This document shows positions 28,077 through 37,923 of a stretch of 64,000 nucleotides of DNA, piece by piece. The stretch's first letter is position 1. Every line of letters begins with the position of its first letter. The notes beneath the pieces are model-generated. The model was not told the DNA's origin. It did not search any database and was given only the letters and a program-made list of their open reading frames with translations. This DNA comes from Stieleria neptunia (GTDB lineage Bacteria > Planctomycetota > Planctomycetia > Pirellulales > Pirellulaceae): assembly GCF_007754155.1 (NCBI RefSeq), contig NZ_CP037423.1, positions 4,650,001 to 4,714,000 of the forward strand, written 5' to 3'. The translations under genes were made by a program, and so were the position numbers.

Positions 28077-30641
28077 ATGGGCATGAACCACGAAGAACCG
28101 GCCGCCGTAGATCCTTCGGCGGCAGCAAAACAGATCACCGTTGATCCCGATCTGGATCGGGATACGCTTGCCACCGAGTACTTTTCGCTACTTCCTTACG
28201 AGCCCTACCCGGTTCAGGAAGAAGCGATGCTGGCGTACTTTGCCGGCGATCCCGATCGCGGCGACCAGGGCGTGTTGATCTGCGCTCCGACCGGAACGGG
28301 CAAGACCATGATCGCCGAAGCGGCGGTGTACGAGGCCCTGCGGACCGGTCGGCGGATGTATTACACCACGCCCCTGATCGCGTTGACCGATCAGAAACTG
28401 GATGAATTGCGAGAGAGTGCGGTGCGCTGGGGGTTTCCCGCCGACAGCGTGGGGCTGGTCACGGGCAATCGACGCGTCAACGGGGATGCGCCGGTGCTGG
28501 TCGTCGTCGCCGAAATTCTGCTCAACCGGTTGCTCAATCCCGAGGCCTTTGATTTTTCGGACGTCACGTCGGTGGTGATGGATGAGTTTCATTCGTTCAA
28601 CGATCCCGAACGCGGCATCGTGTGGGAGCTGACGTTGGCGTTGTTGCCCGCCCACATTCGCACCATGTTGTTGAGTGCGACAGTCGGCAACTCGCTGGAA
28701 TTCACGTCCTGGCTTTCGCGCGCCCACAACCGCCGATTGCAGCTGGTCACCGGAGATGAACGCAAGGTGCCGCTGCAGTATGAGTGGATCGGCGATGAGA
28801 TCTTGAATGACTTTGCCGAAAAAATTGCCGCCGGGGATGACGAAATCCGCCGCACGCCATCGCTGGTGTTTTGCTTTTCTCGCTCGCAGTGCTGGACCGT
28901 GGCCGAGATGCTCAAGGGAAAAAGTCTGATCGACAAAGAGCGTCAAGCCGAACTGGCCGACTACCTGAACGCGGCCGACATGGCGGACGGTGCGGGACCG
29001 AAGCTGAAGCAGATTCTGATGCGCGGCGTCGGAGTGCACCATGCCGGCGTCATGCCACGCTACCGGCGAATGGTCGAGGAGCTGTTTCAACGCAAATTGT
29101 TGGCGATGTGTGTTTGCACCGAAACGCTTGCCGCGGGAATTAATTTGCCCGCACGCAGTGTGGTGTTGCCAAGTTTGTTGAAGGGGCCCAAGGATAAACG
29201 CAAACTGGTCGAAACGGCTTCGGCACAACAGATCTTTGGCCGTGCCGGACGACCGCAATTCGACGATCGAGGTTTCGTTTATGCCTTGGCCCACGAGGAC
29301 GACGTCAAACTGAACAAGTGGCGGGAAAAATTTGATTCGATTCCCGAGGACACCAAAGATCCGGGGCTGCTGAAAGCCAAAAAGCAGCTGAAGAAGAAAA
29401 TGCCCAAGCGGCGAACCGGTGAGACCTACTGGACCGAACAACAATTCATCCAACTGCAAGAGGCCGATTCGGCAGACCTTTCCAGCCGCGGACAATTGCC
29501 ATGGCGTTTGCTGGCCTACATGCTGGGAAAGGATTCCAGTGTGGCGCCGCTCCGCGAACTGGTCTCTAAACGTTTGTTGACGCCCAAGAAAATCGAAGAG
29601 GGGCAACGGGAATTGAACCGAATGCTGATCACGATGTGGCAGGCCGACTATTTGCAGCTCGACCCCAAGCCCGTTCCCGCGTCCGCCAGTGATCTCCAAT
29701 CCAAACCGCCGGTGGCGAAGAAGGTTGCCGGCGAGAAGACCAAGGCAGCGGAACCGAAATCCAGCACGGGCGGATTGTTCGGCGAGTTGTTGGATCAAAT
29801 GCGCGACGAGGCGCCAGAGTCGGTGGCCCAACCGGTGGAGACGGATGAGGGTGCCGAGCACGATGAGCCACGGGTGAAGCGATACGACCTGGACGCTTAT
29901 CGTCCGCAGGTTGCGACGCCGACGAAGCATCTGGATCGTTTGGTTCATCTGCGCAGCATCAACCCGTTGTTCGGCGTTTACTTGGCCGACTTGCTGGCAA
30001 CCGCGGATCCCGAAGAACGGATCGCGTCGTTTGAGAGTGTGTTGGAAGTTCCCGGCACCGTCGCAAGGTTCACGCGCATGCCGCGGATCGAAGACATGCC
30101 GCCGGGAACATTGGCCACCACGCGGCTCGATCCCCAGTTGCTCAAGCTCGGCTTGGCGACTCCGGAAGAGCTTGGTGCGCGGGGCGAAGACGAAGACGAG
30201 GATGTCCAGGATCGCGGATTCGGCCGCGTGATGTTCGAAGAGCCGCGAGTCTGGCCGCTGACGATCGGCGAAAAGATTCATCGCCTGTTCCAGAATGATT
30301 ACCCCACGGTGCAGGGCGTCCGCGTACGACCGGTTTGGATCGTCGGCGAACTGCTCAATTACGACGGCGACTTCAATAAATACGTCACGACGAAGAAGCT
30401 GCAGAAAGAAGAAGGCATCCTGTTACGTCATTGCCTGAGAATGATTTTGTTCCTGGACGAGATGGCCAACGTGCCACCGGAGAACACGACGGTCGAAACC
30501 TGGGAAGACCCGCTCGACGATCTCGCGGAGATCTTGACCGAAACCTGTCGCAAAGCCGATCCGCAAACGACCGAAGAAGTCCTCTCCCACGACGAAACCC
30601 TCGAAGATGCCTTGATCAGCAGCGGACGAAGGAAAAACTGA
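28077..30641 (+). CDS. Ski2-like DEAD/DEAH-box superfamily 2 helicase
   Basis: An 854-residue SF2 helicase. Motifs: Q-motif-like PYPVQEEAMLAYF, Walker A APTGTGKTM, Ia TTPLIALTDQKL, DEFH (Walker B, in VVMDEFHSFNDPERG), SAT (MLLSATVGNS), and in the second domain GVGVHHAGVMPRYR, TETLAAGINLPARSVV and QQIFGRAGRPQFD. The HHAG and GRAGRPQ motifs are characteristic of the Ski2/Mtr4/Hel308 group, which acts on RNA or branched DNA. A long C-terminal region (about 500-854) has Lys-rich and acidic linkers and a helical end domain with no recognised family. An in-frame ATG at 28083 is an alternative start. RNA turnover or DNA repair are both possible. Confidence 0.88.
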   Translation: MGMNHEEPAAVDPSAAAKQITVDPDLDRDTLATEYFSLLPYEPYPVQEEAMLAYFAGDPDRGDQGVLICAPTGTGKTMIAEAAVYEALRTGRRMYYTTPLIALTDQKLDELRESAVRWGFPADSVGLVTGNRRVNGDAPVLVVVAEILLNRLLNPEAFDFSDVTSVVMDEFHSFNDPERGIVWELTLALLPAHIRTMLLSATVGNSLEFTSWLSRAHNRRLQLVTGDERKVPLQYEWIGDEILNDFAEKIAAGDDEIRRTPSLVFCFSRSQCWTVAEMLKGKSLIDKERQAELADYLNAADMADGAGPKLKQILMRGVGVHHAGVMPRYRRMVEELFQRKLLAMCVCTETLAAGINLPARSVVLPSLLKGPKDKRKLVETASAQQIFGRAGRPQFDDRGFVYALAHEDDVKLNKWREKFDSIPEDTKDPGLLKAKKQLKKKMPKRRTGETYWTEQQFIQLQEADSADLSSRGQLPWRLLAYMLGKDSSVAPLRELVSKRLLTPKKIEEGQRELNRMLITMWQADYLQLDPKPVPASASDLQSKPPVAKKVAGEKTKAAEPKSSTGGLFGELLDQMRDEAPESVAQPVETDEGAEHDEPRVKRYDLDAYRPQVATPTKHLDRLVHLRSINPLFGVYLADLLATADPEERIASFESVLEVPGTVARFTRMPRIEDMPPGTLATTRLDPQLLKLGLATPEELGARGEDEDEDVQDRGFGRVMFEEPRVWPLTIGEKIHRLFQNDYPTVQGVRVRPVWIVGELLNYDGDFNKYVTTKKLQKEEGILLRHCLRMILFLDEMANVPPENTTVETWEDPLDDLAEILTETCRKADPQTTEEVLSHDETLEDALISSGRRKN

Positions 30642-30781
30642 GCGGAGCGAGTGGATCGATCTCGGAGAGGGCAGGGGAGAGATGGCAGAATGATTCGGGG
30701 CAGAATGATGGAGCAGGGCGATCGGGAGAAAGCGACAGGGGACTTAAAAAGGGGCGAGGAGTGAATGGCACGGGCATCAGT

Positions 30782-30857
30782 GTTGGTGTGCAGGCTTTAG
30801 CCGCCCGCTGTCGCTGCATCGCAGCGACCGGGAATCGCCTCAAGGCTAAACACCAAC
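30782..30857. repeat. Palindromic repeat downstream of the helicase gene
   Basis: GTTGGTGT and GCTTTAGCC at the left pair with GGCTAAAC and ACACCAAC at the right, enclosing a second small hairpin (TCGCTGCATCGCAGCGA). It lies in the 30642-30990 gap, which holds no other feature. It may end helicase transcription or be a REP-type repeat. Confidence 0.6.
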
Positions 30858-30990
30858 GTCTCCGTTGTTTTACCCCTCATCACTTCGCCTTCCTGTGTTA
30901 TCGGTTTAATCATCGACGTCATGGCGGCTTTCGGCGACTCTGGTTTCACGCGGTCTTGAGTTCCTTCTGCTCTTGCCACGACAGCTTCAC

Positions 30991-32436
30991 ATGAGCTTTA
31001 TCAGCTATCCGTTTCTCCTGTTGTTCGCTTGCGTCTGGCTTGCGTGTTGGCGTCTTCCGTTTCGTTGGGTCAATCCTTGTCTGCTGCTCGCCTCGTACGT
31101 CTTTTACGGTTGGTGGGACTGGCGATTTCTTGGGCTTCTCGTCTTTTCCTCTGTCGTTGACTTTGTTTGCGGAAGGTTGCTTGATGGCCGGGTTTCCGAA
31201 GAAAGACGATCGGATGTGCTGATCATCAGCTTGGTTGTGAATCTGGGGACGCTTGCGGTCTTCAAGTATTTTGACTTCTTCATTGATTCATTCAGCGAGG
31301 TGCTTTCGACGCTGGGGATTGAGATGCGGCCGCCGCTGCTTCGGCTTGTGCTGCCGATCGGAATCTCGTTCTACACATTCCAAACGCTTAGTTACACCAT
31401 CGACGTTTATCGTCGGAAGATGCCCTCTGCAGATCGGTTTCTCGATTTCCTTTTGTACGTGAGCTTCTTTCCACAACTGGTGGCGGGACCGATCGAGCGA
31501 GCGACGAGTCTGCTGCCTCAAATCCAAGTGCCCAGGACGTTCAATTGGGAACGGATCAGTTCTGGTTGCCAACTCGCCTTGGTCGGGTTCTTTAAAAAGA
31601 TGGTGATCGCAGACAACCTGGCACCGTTCATCGAATCGGTCTACGGCAATGGCGGCGAAAGCAACGGCCTCGCCGTCGTGTTGGCAACTTATGCATTTGC
31701 GATCCAAATTTACTGCGATTTTTCTGGCTACACCGACATCGCCCGCGGCGTGGCGAGGATGATCGGTTTTGAGCTTTGCGAGAACTTCAACCTGCCCTAT
31801 TTCGCCACCAACCCCAGCGACTTTTGGCGGCGATGGCATATCAGCCTCTCAACTTGGATTCGGGATTATCTGTACATTCCGCTGGGAGGAAGCCGCGGGG
31901 GGCGATTCCGAGTGATACGGAATCTCGTTATCACCATGTTCCTGGCCGGGCTCTGGCATGGGGCGAGTTGGAATTTTGTAATCTGGGGTCTCTATCACGG
32001 CGTTTTGCTCGGGATTTTTGCCATCATTCATGACGCTCGCGAGAAACAGCAAAGGGCGCGCAGACCTCAGTTGCGGGAGCCGAATGCGAGTGGTGTCGGA
32101 TTTTGGTTGTCAGCTCTGGCGTTCTTTCACTTGACCTGTCTGGGGTGGCTGATCTTTCGGGCAGAATCGTTGTCGTCGATTTTGAAGTTGTTGAAAAGCA
32201 TTTCAGAGGTTTGGCATTGGAGTCTGTTGAGCATCGACCCGAATCTGGTCTTCCGATTGGTTCTGTTCGGCATTCCTCTGATTCTGTTTCAGTGTTACCA
32301 GTTCAAGAGAGGCGATAATGAACCGTGGATTCGATGGCGGCTGACAACCCGTGTCGCATTTTACGTCGCGCTCTTTTACGGCATCGTCTTACTCGGATCA
32401 CCGGAACGTCATGAGTTCATCTATTTCCAGTTCTGA
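30991..32436 (+). CDS. algI: MBOAT-family O-acyltransferase (AlgI-like)
   Basis: A 481-residue polytopic membrane protein that should transfer acetyl groups across the cytoplasmic membrane for O-acetylation of an exported polysaccharide. The ATG at 30991 (MSFISYPFLLLFACVWLA) gives a typical AlgI N-terminus. Family blocks are clear: ASYVFYGWWDWRF, LPIGISFYTFQTLSYTIDVY, FFPQLVAGPIERA, NPSDFWRRWHISLSTWIRDY and, with the catalytic His at about residue 324, FLAGLWHGASWNFVIWGLYH. The C-terminal region has four further helices. It overlaps the next gene by 26 bases, so the two form a transfer pair as algI/algJ or patA/patB do. The polymer cannot be deduced. Confidence 0.93.
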   Translation: MSFISYPFLLLFACVWLACWRLPFRWVNPCLLLASYVFYGWWDWRFLGLLVFSSVVDFVCGRLLDGRVSEERRSDVLIISLVVNLGTLAVFKYFDFFIDSFSEVLSTLGIEMRPPLLRLVLPIGISFYTFQTLSYTIDVYRRKMPSADRFLDFLLYVSFFPQLVAGPIERATSLLPQIQVPRTFNWERISSGCQLALVGFFKKMVIADNLAPFIESVYGNGGESNGLAVVLATYAFAIQIYCDFSGYTDIARGVARMIGFELCENFNLPYFATNPSDFWRRWHISLSTWIRDYLYIPLGGSRGGRFRVIRNLVITMFLAGLWHGASWNFVIWGLYHGVLLGIFAIIHDAREKQQRARRPQLREPNASGVGFWLSALAFFHLTCLGWLIFRAESLSSILKLLKSISEVWHWSLLSIDPNLVFRLVLFGIPLILFQCYQFKRGDNEPWIRWRLTTRVAFYVALFYGIVLLGSPERHEFIYFQF

Positions 32437-33541
32437 TCCTGAAACTCACGCTGCGAATGGAAAGCGGGTTCCGTACGGACTTCTACTGGCCATCGTGTTG
32501 GTTGCGGTCATCGAGGCAACGCTCTCTTTCGTTGACACTCCGATTGACGCCAACGGGATCTTCTTGCCCGACGATCGACCTCCAACTGTCGTGGAGACGA
32601 TCATGGAAATCAAGCTGCAAGCTGCGAATACGACCGGTACGGCACCGGACGTGCTCTTGCTGGGCGACAGTTCCGGATTGATGGGGCTCGATCCGCGAGT
32701 CATGTCTGATCACGTCGGCACGAGCGTCTTCAACTTGTGCTCCATCAGTCTGATTGGGGCGGACGGACAGAAAGCGATGCTCGAAAGGTACATCCGTTCG
32801 CACGGTCGCCCCCGGGTGATTGTTTATCACTATGCCCCACATGACCTTCGCTACACGGCTGCCGATCTAGCCGAGTGGCAGTTTCGCCGATCGATGTTCC
32901 TCTGGCTTGCGGCTTCAGATGGGCAAGCGGTCGCAGCAGAGTTGCGAGACAGTCCGCAATTCCGACTGTTGCCGAGCCAGAGATTCCGCAACGCAGCACA
33001 GGGTCGGCTATTTTTCGTTTCGGGGCATCAGCGGAATCTCAGTTTGCCTCGCGGTTTATTCGGATCTCACAACGAACTTGTCGCAGAGGTTTCGGATCAG
33101 GATGGTTTTTTGCAGGAAGTCAACAAGGACGAGACCGAGCAGCCGAGGGACCTCGACTTGACCATGCCCGAAAGCCAGGAAGTGGCGTTTGACGAATTGC
33201 TTGACTACGTTGATGAAATTGGGGTGCCGATCTTCTTCGTGTCGAATCCACTCCCTGAGTACTCTAAAACAAGGGCGACTCTGGAGTCGTTGCGCATGCA
33301 GCAGCGACAACTCAAACGCATCACGGCGCGGCACGAGCGAGCCGAGATCCTTTTCCCAGAGCAACGGTTTTTGCCTCGCGAGAGTTTTGCGACGCTCAAT
33401 CATTTGCGGCCGTTGTCTGCTGTGGTGAACAGTAAAGAAGTCGCGATGGCACTGCTCTCGGCCCGGACGATGTCTTCAGCGACTGACGCGTTTCTTCTGT
33501 CGTTGTTGGCAAAGAGCAAATCGCTGTCAGCAAAACGGTAA
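32411..33541 (+). CDS. SGNH-like (AlgJ/AlgX/DltD-type) acetylation partner
   Basis: A 376-residue protein beginning inside the end of the acyltransferase gene (ATG at 32411, MSSSISSSDPE). One N-terminal transmembrane helix (YGLLLAIVLVAVIEATLSF) anchors a periplasmic domain. LLLGDSSGLMGLDPRV carries the SGNH/GDS-type nucleophile (G85-D86-S87), and VIVYHYAPHDLR is a candidate second block. Near the end, ESFATLNHLRPLSAVVNSKE replaces the usual DxxH with NH, so the catalytic triad is uncertain. By analogy with AlgJ/PatB it would receive the acetyl group from the MBOAT protein. The 33542-33695 gap has only a weak hairpin (CCGGTTGTGAACCGG, about 33600). Confidence 0.75.
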   Translation: MSSSISSSDPETHAANGKRVPYGLLLAIVLVAVIEATLSFVDTPIDANGIFLPDDRPPTVVETIMEIKLQAANTTGTAPDVLLLGDSSGLMGLDPRVMSDHVGTSVFNLCSISLIGADGQKAMLERYIRSHGRPRVIVYHYAPHDLRYTAADLAEWQFRRSMFLWLAASDGQAVAAELRDSPQFRLLPSQRFRNAAQGRLFFVSGHQRNLSLPRGLFGSHNELVAEVSDQDGFLQEVNKDETEQPRDLDLTMPESQEVAFDELLDYVDEIGVPIFFVSNPLPEYSKTRATLESLRMQQRQLKRITARHERAEILFPEQRFLPRESFATLNHLRPLSAVVNSKEVAMALLSARTMSSATDAFLLSLLAKSKSLSAKR

Positions 33542-33695
33542 AACTATTTTTTATTGTTTTGGTGGACTGGCGCCCTGGGATCCTTTATTGTGAGCCCGGT
33601 TGTGAACCGGTTCGTATCGATGGCGGACCGATTCATAGTTCTCATCATTGTCTCTTTACAAGCTTTCTTACATTTTCAATTAGGCGGGGGCTCGG

Positions 33696-34691
33696 TTGAA
33701 TAGTTCACTCGAAACTGCCGACGCGCAACAGGTGACAGAAATATTTCTGGAACAAGTACAAAGCGTTCGACAACAATTAAAACAAACCATTGTCGGACAA
33801 GATGCGGTACTCGATCAGTTGCTAATTTGCGCACTGACGGGATCCCATGCCTTATTGGTCGGCGCGCCCGGTCTTGCAAAAACGCTGATGGTGAAAACGT
33901 TGGCCAACGCGTTTCACTGGCGTTTTTCACGGATTCAATTCACGCCCGACCTGATGCCCAGTGACATCACCGGCTACGAGCTCCTTGCGCGGGAGGCGTC
34001 CAGCGGGATCACCGAAATGCAATTTCGTCACGGTCCGGTGTTTGCCAATCTGGTGCTGGCGGACGAGATCAATCGGGCGGCCCCGAAAACGCAATCGGCG
34101 CTGCTGGAAGCGATGGCCGAACGGCATGTCACCGTAGGCGGTCAAACCTATCCGTTGGAAGAGCCTTTCCTGGTGCTTGCGACCCAGAACCCGATCGAGC
34201 AAGAGGGGACCTATCCGCTTCCCGAGGCCCAGCTTGACCGGTTCATGATGGAAATCCACATCGGATACCCGACCCGAGAGCAAGAGAAAGAGATCGTCTA
34301 TAAAACGACGGCCGAACCGGTGGAGATACCAGAAAGCCGTTTGCCGGGCGATGCATTTTTGAAGTTGCGTCGAACGGTTCGTGCGGTCCCGGTCCCCGAG
34401 GCCGTCGTGGACCTGGCAGTTGATCTGACGATACGTTCGCGTCCGGATTCGGAGACGGCACCCGAGACGGTTTCGAACTACGTGGCCTTCGGGGCTGGGC
34501 CGCGTGGCAGTCAGAATTTGGTGTTGGCAGCGAAGGCGCGGGCGCTTTTGGAAGGCCGGACGAGCCCGATTCCTGCGGACATCGAGGCCGTGGCGCTGCC
34601 GATCCTTCGGCATCGCATCATCATGAACCACCGTGCGATCGGTGACAATTTCAGTGTCGATTCGCTCGTCGATTCGATCTTGAATCGGTAG
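33696..34691 (+). CDS. MoxR-family AAA+ ATPase
   Basis: A 331-residue MoxR ATPase, first gene of the long operon. The start is TTG at 33696 (MNSSLETADAQ) after a GGCGGGGG stretch; the first in-frame ATG falls after Walker A, so a non-ATG start is required. Motifs: Walker A GAPGLAKT, FTPDLMPSDITGYE, Walker B LVLADEINRAAPKTQSALLE, sensor 1 LATQNPIEQEGTYPLPEAQL and DRFMMEI. MoxR proteins act as chaperones that fold or activate partners with vWA domains, fitting the DUF58 and vWA genes immediately downstream. Family length is normal (about 330). Cytoplasmic. Confidence 0.95.
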   Translation: MNSSLETADAQQVTEIFLEQVQSVRQQLKQTIVGQDAVLDQLLICALTGSHALLVGAPGLAKTLMVKTLANAFHWRFSRIQFTPDLMPSDITGYELLAREASSGITEMQFRHGPVFANLVLADEINRAAPKTQSALLEAMAERHVTVGGQTYPLEEPFLVLATQNPIEQEGTYPLPEAQLDRFMMEIHIGYPTREQEKEIVYKTTAEPVEIPESRLPGDAFLKLRRTVRAVPVPEAVVDLAVDLTIRSRPDSETAPETVSNYVAFGAGPRGSQNLVLAAKARALLEGRTSPIPADIEAVALPILRHRIIMNHRAIGDNFSVDSLVDSILNR

Positions 34692-34709
34692 CGTCCGCCA
34701 CACGTCATC

Positions 34710-35648
34710 TTGGAATGCGTCTTGTTTAGTTCATCTGCGTCGCAAACAACACCGTATGTCAGTCGCTTCTTCGAAGCCTCGTCGCTCGCCGGTTTGGAGC
34801 GGATGCGTTTCTCACCGCGGAGGGCGGTCGAAGGGAATTTTAGCGGGCGACATCGTTCTCGTCGGCGTGGCGGGGCGGGCGAGTTTGTGGACTATCGCGA
34901 GTACGCGCCCGGTGACGACGTGCGCCGGATCGATTGGAAAGCGATGGGGCGGATGGGGCGCGCCTATTTGAAGATCTTTCAGGATGAAACGGATCTCAAT
35001 TGCACGCTCGTGCTGGATGTGAGTGGTTCGATGGCCCAGGGTGCCGGCAATCAGACCGCCGGCGCAAAACTGGAGTGGATGCAATACTTTGCGACCGCAC
35101 TCTCACATCTGATCGTGTTCAATCGCGACGCGGTCGGGCTGGCCGTGATCGGAGAACAGCTGACCGAATACATCGCGCCCAGTTCGTCGACCCAATCTCG
35201 CCAGTTGATGCATCACACGATCGAGCAACTGGAAGCCGCGGGAACAACGCAACTGGGGCAGGGGCTAGAGGATGTTTTGAAACGATCCCCGCGGGGAGGC
35301 GTGCTGGTGATTTTGAGTGATTTTCTGGTCGATTCGATCGACGAAGTCGTTTCGAGAATCCGGACGTTTCGTGCCCGTGGCTGGGAAGTGATCACGATTC
35401 ACTTGATTCATCCCGACGAACAAAATCTTCCGGATGGAAACGCGTTCCGTTTCGCGGGTTTGGAGGGAGATGGCGTCGTGAGTTGCCAACTATCCGAAGT
35501 GCGTCACGCCTATCAACAGCGATTTGAGGCACTTGCCGTGATGATACGCAATGTATTGTCCAGTTCCGGTAGCGACTACTATCGGGTCTCGACCAACGAG
35601 AGTTACCTGGAAGTCTTGCGATCGTTCCTGGTGGTTCGTGGAGCATAG
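34710..35648 (+). CDS. DUF58 family protein (vWA-like)
   Basis: A 312-residue protein that follows MoxR by 18 bases. The DUF58 signature is clear: GRHRSRRRGGAGEFVDYREY and APGDDVRRIDWKAMGR, followed by a vWA-like fold with a MIDAS-type LVLDVSGSMAQG (D-x-S-x-S) and ILSDFLVDS. It is a likely client of the MoxR ATPase. The start is TTG at 34710 or 34722; no ATG lies before the conserved core, and no strong ribosome site is seen, so translation may be coupled to the gene upstream. No transmembrane segment is present, so it should be cytoplasmic or peripheral. Confidence 0.92.
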   Translation: MECVLFSSSASQTTPYVSRFFEASSLAGLERMRFSPRRAVEGNFSGRHRSRRRGGAGEFVDYREYAPGDDVRRIDWKAMGRMGRAYLKIFQDETDLNCTLVLDVSGSMAQGAGNQTAGAKLEWMQYFATALSHLIVFNRDAVGLAVIGEQLTEYIAPSSSTQSRQLMHHTIEQLEAAGTTQLGQGLEDVLKRSPRGGVLVILSDFLVDSIDEVVSRIRTFRARGWEVITIHLIHPDEQNLPDGNAFRFAGLEGDGVVSCQLSEVRHAYQQRFEALAVMIRNVLSSSGSDYYRVSTNESYLEVLRSFLVVRGA

Positions 35649-35665
35649 AAGGGGAGCTTCCAACG

Positions 35666-37789
35666 ATGGGATTCTTGAATCCATGGGCGATCGCGATCGG
35701 CGTCTTGGCGGTTGGTGCTCCGGTTGTCGTTCATTTTTTGACACGGCCTGTGCCGATCGAGTACCCGTTGTCGACGATTCGATTGCTGAGCGAAGTGATT
35801 CAACAGCGTCGCGCACGGAATCGGCTGCGTGACTGGTTGATTCTATTGATGCGAATCGCTGCGATTTGTTTGTTGGCCGCGACATTTGCCCGGCCCACAC
35901 TCGATGACGGCCCGGCGGTGTCGAGGACGGCAAAGGGGGAAACGGCACGGGTGATCGTGTTGGACGTCAGTCAAAGTATGGCGGCGGGCAACGCGGGGGC
36001 TCAGCGATTCGCCCAGGGGCGTTCCGCCGCGATCGAATTCCTGGACGGAACCCGCGGGCTCCAAGCGGCCGTGGTGTTTGCCGGTGCAAAACCAAGGACC
36101 GTCTTTGACCAGATCTCACCCAACCTGTTATCACTGCGGGGTGCGGTTGAGGAGGCCGTGGTGCGACCGGAACAAGCCGACGCCAACGCAGGGCTGCAGC
36201 TTGCCGCGCGAATCCTATCGGATGCCAAAGCCGAAAAACGTGAACTGGTCATCATCAGTGATTTCCAACGGAGCAACTGGGGAACCGCCTCCTTGGACGG
36301 ACTGCCGGAAGAAACCGATGTGCAGTTCCACGCGGTCACGTCAACGGTTGCCGACAATCTTGCGATCACCGACGTGCGTTTCGCCCAGCAGCCGATCATC
36401 GGGCAACCGGCACAACTCGAAGTCGAAGTGGCCAACTACAGCGATCATGACAAGGAGATTGTCTGCCACGTCAATCTGGACCGTTGGCAGCAACGATTGG
36501 TTGCAAACGTACCGGCGCGCGGGATGCGAACGCTTTCACAATCGTTGACGATGGACGAGGCGGGGTGGATCAATGGAGACGTGTCGCTGGTGTCCAATCT
36601 GGACGTGTTGTCGGCCGACGATTCACGACCGTTGACGGTCGAAGTTCGCGACACGCCAGGTGTTGTGCTGCTTTCCAGACAATCGGAACTGGCGGTTCCG
36701 TCCAGCAGTTGGTATCTGCAGCAGGCATTGAACGTGACGCTTGCGCGGGCGGATGGTGGGACGGCGGTCACCAGGATCGATCCGATGCGAATTCATTCGA
36801 ATCGGTGGCCCGTCGCGGACTTGTTCGTGATCGACCATCCGGGGACGCTCGACGACGATGGGATCAGCTTCCTGGCGGCGAACGTCCGGCGCGGTCGGGG
36901 CCTGTTGTATGTGACCAGTGAACTCGCCGACGCGATGAATTTGAAACGGTTGAGCGAATCGTTGGGATCGGGGTTTCAGCCACCCGTTCGGCTGATGTCC
37001 GAATCCGCGTCGCGTTCACGAAAAGACCTCTTTATCAGCCGAGTCTCCGCTCGACGTGAGCCGTTCCGCACGCTGGGCGGCGCCGTCGAATCGGCACTGC
37101 GTCCGGTTCGTTTCAGTGGTGGGCTGCCGACCACGAATTTGGGCGAAGGGCTAAGCGATCAAGTGCTCGCAGAGCTTAGCGATTCATCCGCACTGCTGTA
37201 TGTCACATCGGCCGACGCGGGCAAGATCGGCGTCTTGAACGCGGATTTGGGAACATCAAATTGGCCGTTCCAGGCAACGTTTGTCCCGATCCTGGGCGAG
37301 CTCGTCGGGGGGCTGCTGCGCGGCGGAATGGGCACCGGTTCGGTCGACTGCGGAGATCCCTTTGTTCGCCTGCTACCGCCGACGGTACAAGAGGTAGAAT
37401 CGCTTGTGATCAGGCCGGCGACGGAAACCACACCGGCAGCGGACGAATATGGAAAGCTGCAGACCACCGGATCCAGCGAAGATGAATCGTCTAAAAGTGG
37501 CGGTTTTGTTTGGGCTTGGGAAGATCCGATCGGCCCCGGCGTCTATGAAGTCCAACAGGGGATGCAAACGATCATGGCGGTGGCCATGGCAGCGCCGGCC
37601 TTGGAGTCCGACCTGCAAGCGCTTGACGAAACCGTTTTGAAAGATCGCGTCGGCCAGGGGCGTCGGGTTGCGTACAGCACGCCAACGAGCGAAGAAACAG
37701 AAGACGATCGATGGTGGACATGGCTGATCGTGGCCTGTCTGATGGGTTTGATCGCCGAGGTCACCGTGTTACGAGGATTCCGGGTCTGA
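35666..37789 (+). CDS. BatA-like membrane protein with vWA domain
   Basis: A 707-residue protein from ATG 35666 preceded by AAGGGGAGC. It has the BatA N-terminal domain: a hydrophobic helix (WAIAIGVLAVGAPVVVHFLT), PIEYPLSTIRLL and a second helix (LILLMRIAAICLLAATFARP). A vWA domain follows with MIDAS VIVLDVSQSMAAG and LVIISDFQRSNWG. The middle is beta-rich, like an Ig or CARDB-type segment (AITDVRFAQQPIIGQPAQLE), and a C-terminal helix (WLIVACLMGLIAEVTVLRGF) returns to the membrane. Its stop overlaps a possible small gene (ATGA at 37789). It matches BatA in layout but is much longer than classical BatA. Confidence 0.9.
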   Translation: MGFLNPWAIAIGVLAVGAPVVVHFLTRPVPIEYPLSTIRLLSEVIQQRRARNRLRDWLILLMRIAAICLLAATFARPTLDDGPAVSRTAKGETARVIVLDVSQSMAAGNAGAQRFAQGRSAAIEFLDGTRGLQAAVVFAGAKPRTVFDQISPNLLSLRGAVEEAVVRPEQADANAGLQLAARILSDAKAEKRELVIISDFQRSNWGTASLDGLPEETDVQFHAVTSTVADNLAITDVRFAQQPIIGQPAQLEVEVANYSDHDKEIVCHVNLDRWQQRLVANVPARGMRTLSQSLTMDEAGWINGDVSLVSNLDVLSADDSRPLTVEVRDTPGVVLLSRQSELAVPSSSWYLQQALNVTLARADGGTAVTRIDPMRIHSNRWPVADLFVIDHPGTLDDDGISFLAANVRRGRGLLYVTSELADAMNLKRLSESLGSGFQPPVRLMSESASRSRKDLFISRVSARREPFRTLGGAVESALRPVRFSGGLPTTNLGEGLSDQVLAELSDSSALLYVTSADAGKIGVLNADLGTSNWPFQATFVPILGELVGGLLRGGMGTGSVDCGDPFVRLLPPTVQEVESLVIRPATETTPAADEYGKLQTTGSSEDESSKSGGFVWAWEDPIGPGVYEVQQGMQTIMAVAMAAPALESDLQALDETVLKDRVGQGRRVAYSTPTSEETEDDRWWTWLIVACLMGLIAEVTVLRGFRV

Positions 37790-37923
37790 TGAACACGCCG
37801 CCAACCGTCATCGAATCGATCACCGATCAATACTGGACCGACCAAGACCGGTCTCGCGAGGAAACCTATGGGACGAAGCGAATGATCGATAACATTGAGG
37901 TGCTTGATCGTGTGGACGATTGA
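37789..37923 (+). CDS. Possible small protein bridging two vWA genes
   Basis: A 44-residue frame starts at the ATG overlapping the stop of the gene before it (ATGA at 37789) and ends at 37923, 14 bases inside the start of the next gene (GTG at 37910). The peptide (MNTPPTVIESITDQYWTDQ..., ending IDNIEVLDRVDD) is hydrophilic and acidic, without signal or membrane segment. Overlap at both ends is what translational coupling would need, and it fills a gap that would otherwise be untranslated in a tight operon. It has no recognised family and could be chance. Confidence 0.4.
   Translation: MNTPPTVIESITDQYWTDQDRSREETYGTKRMIDNIEVLDRVDD

Noticed and set aside
28188..30281. A 697-codon frame antisense to the Ski2-like helicase
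   Set aside because: No motif and biased composition, while the plus strand has all the helicase motifs.
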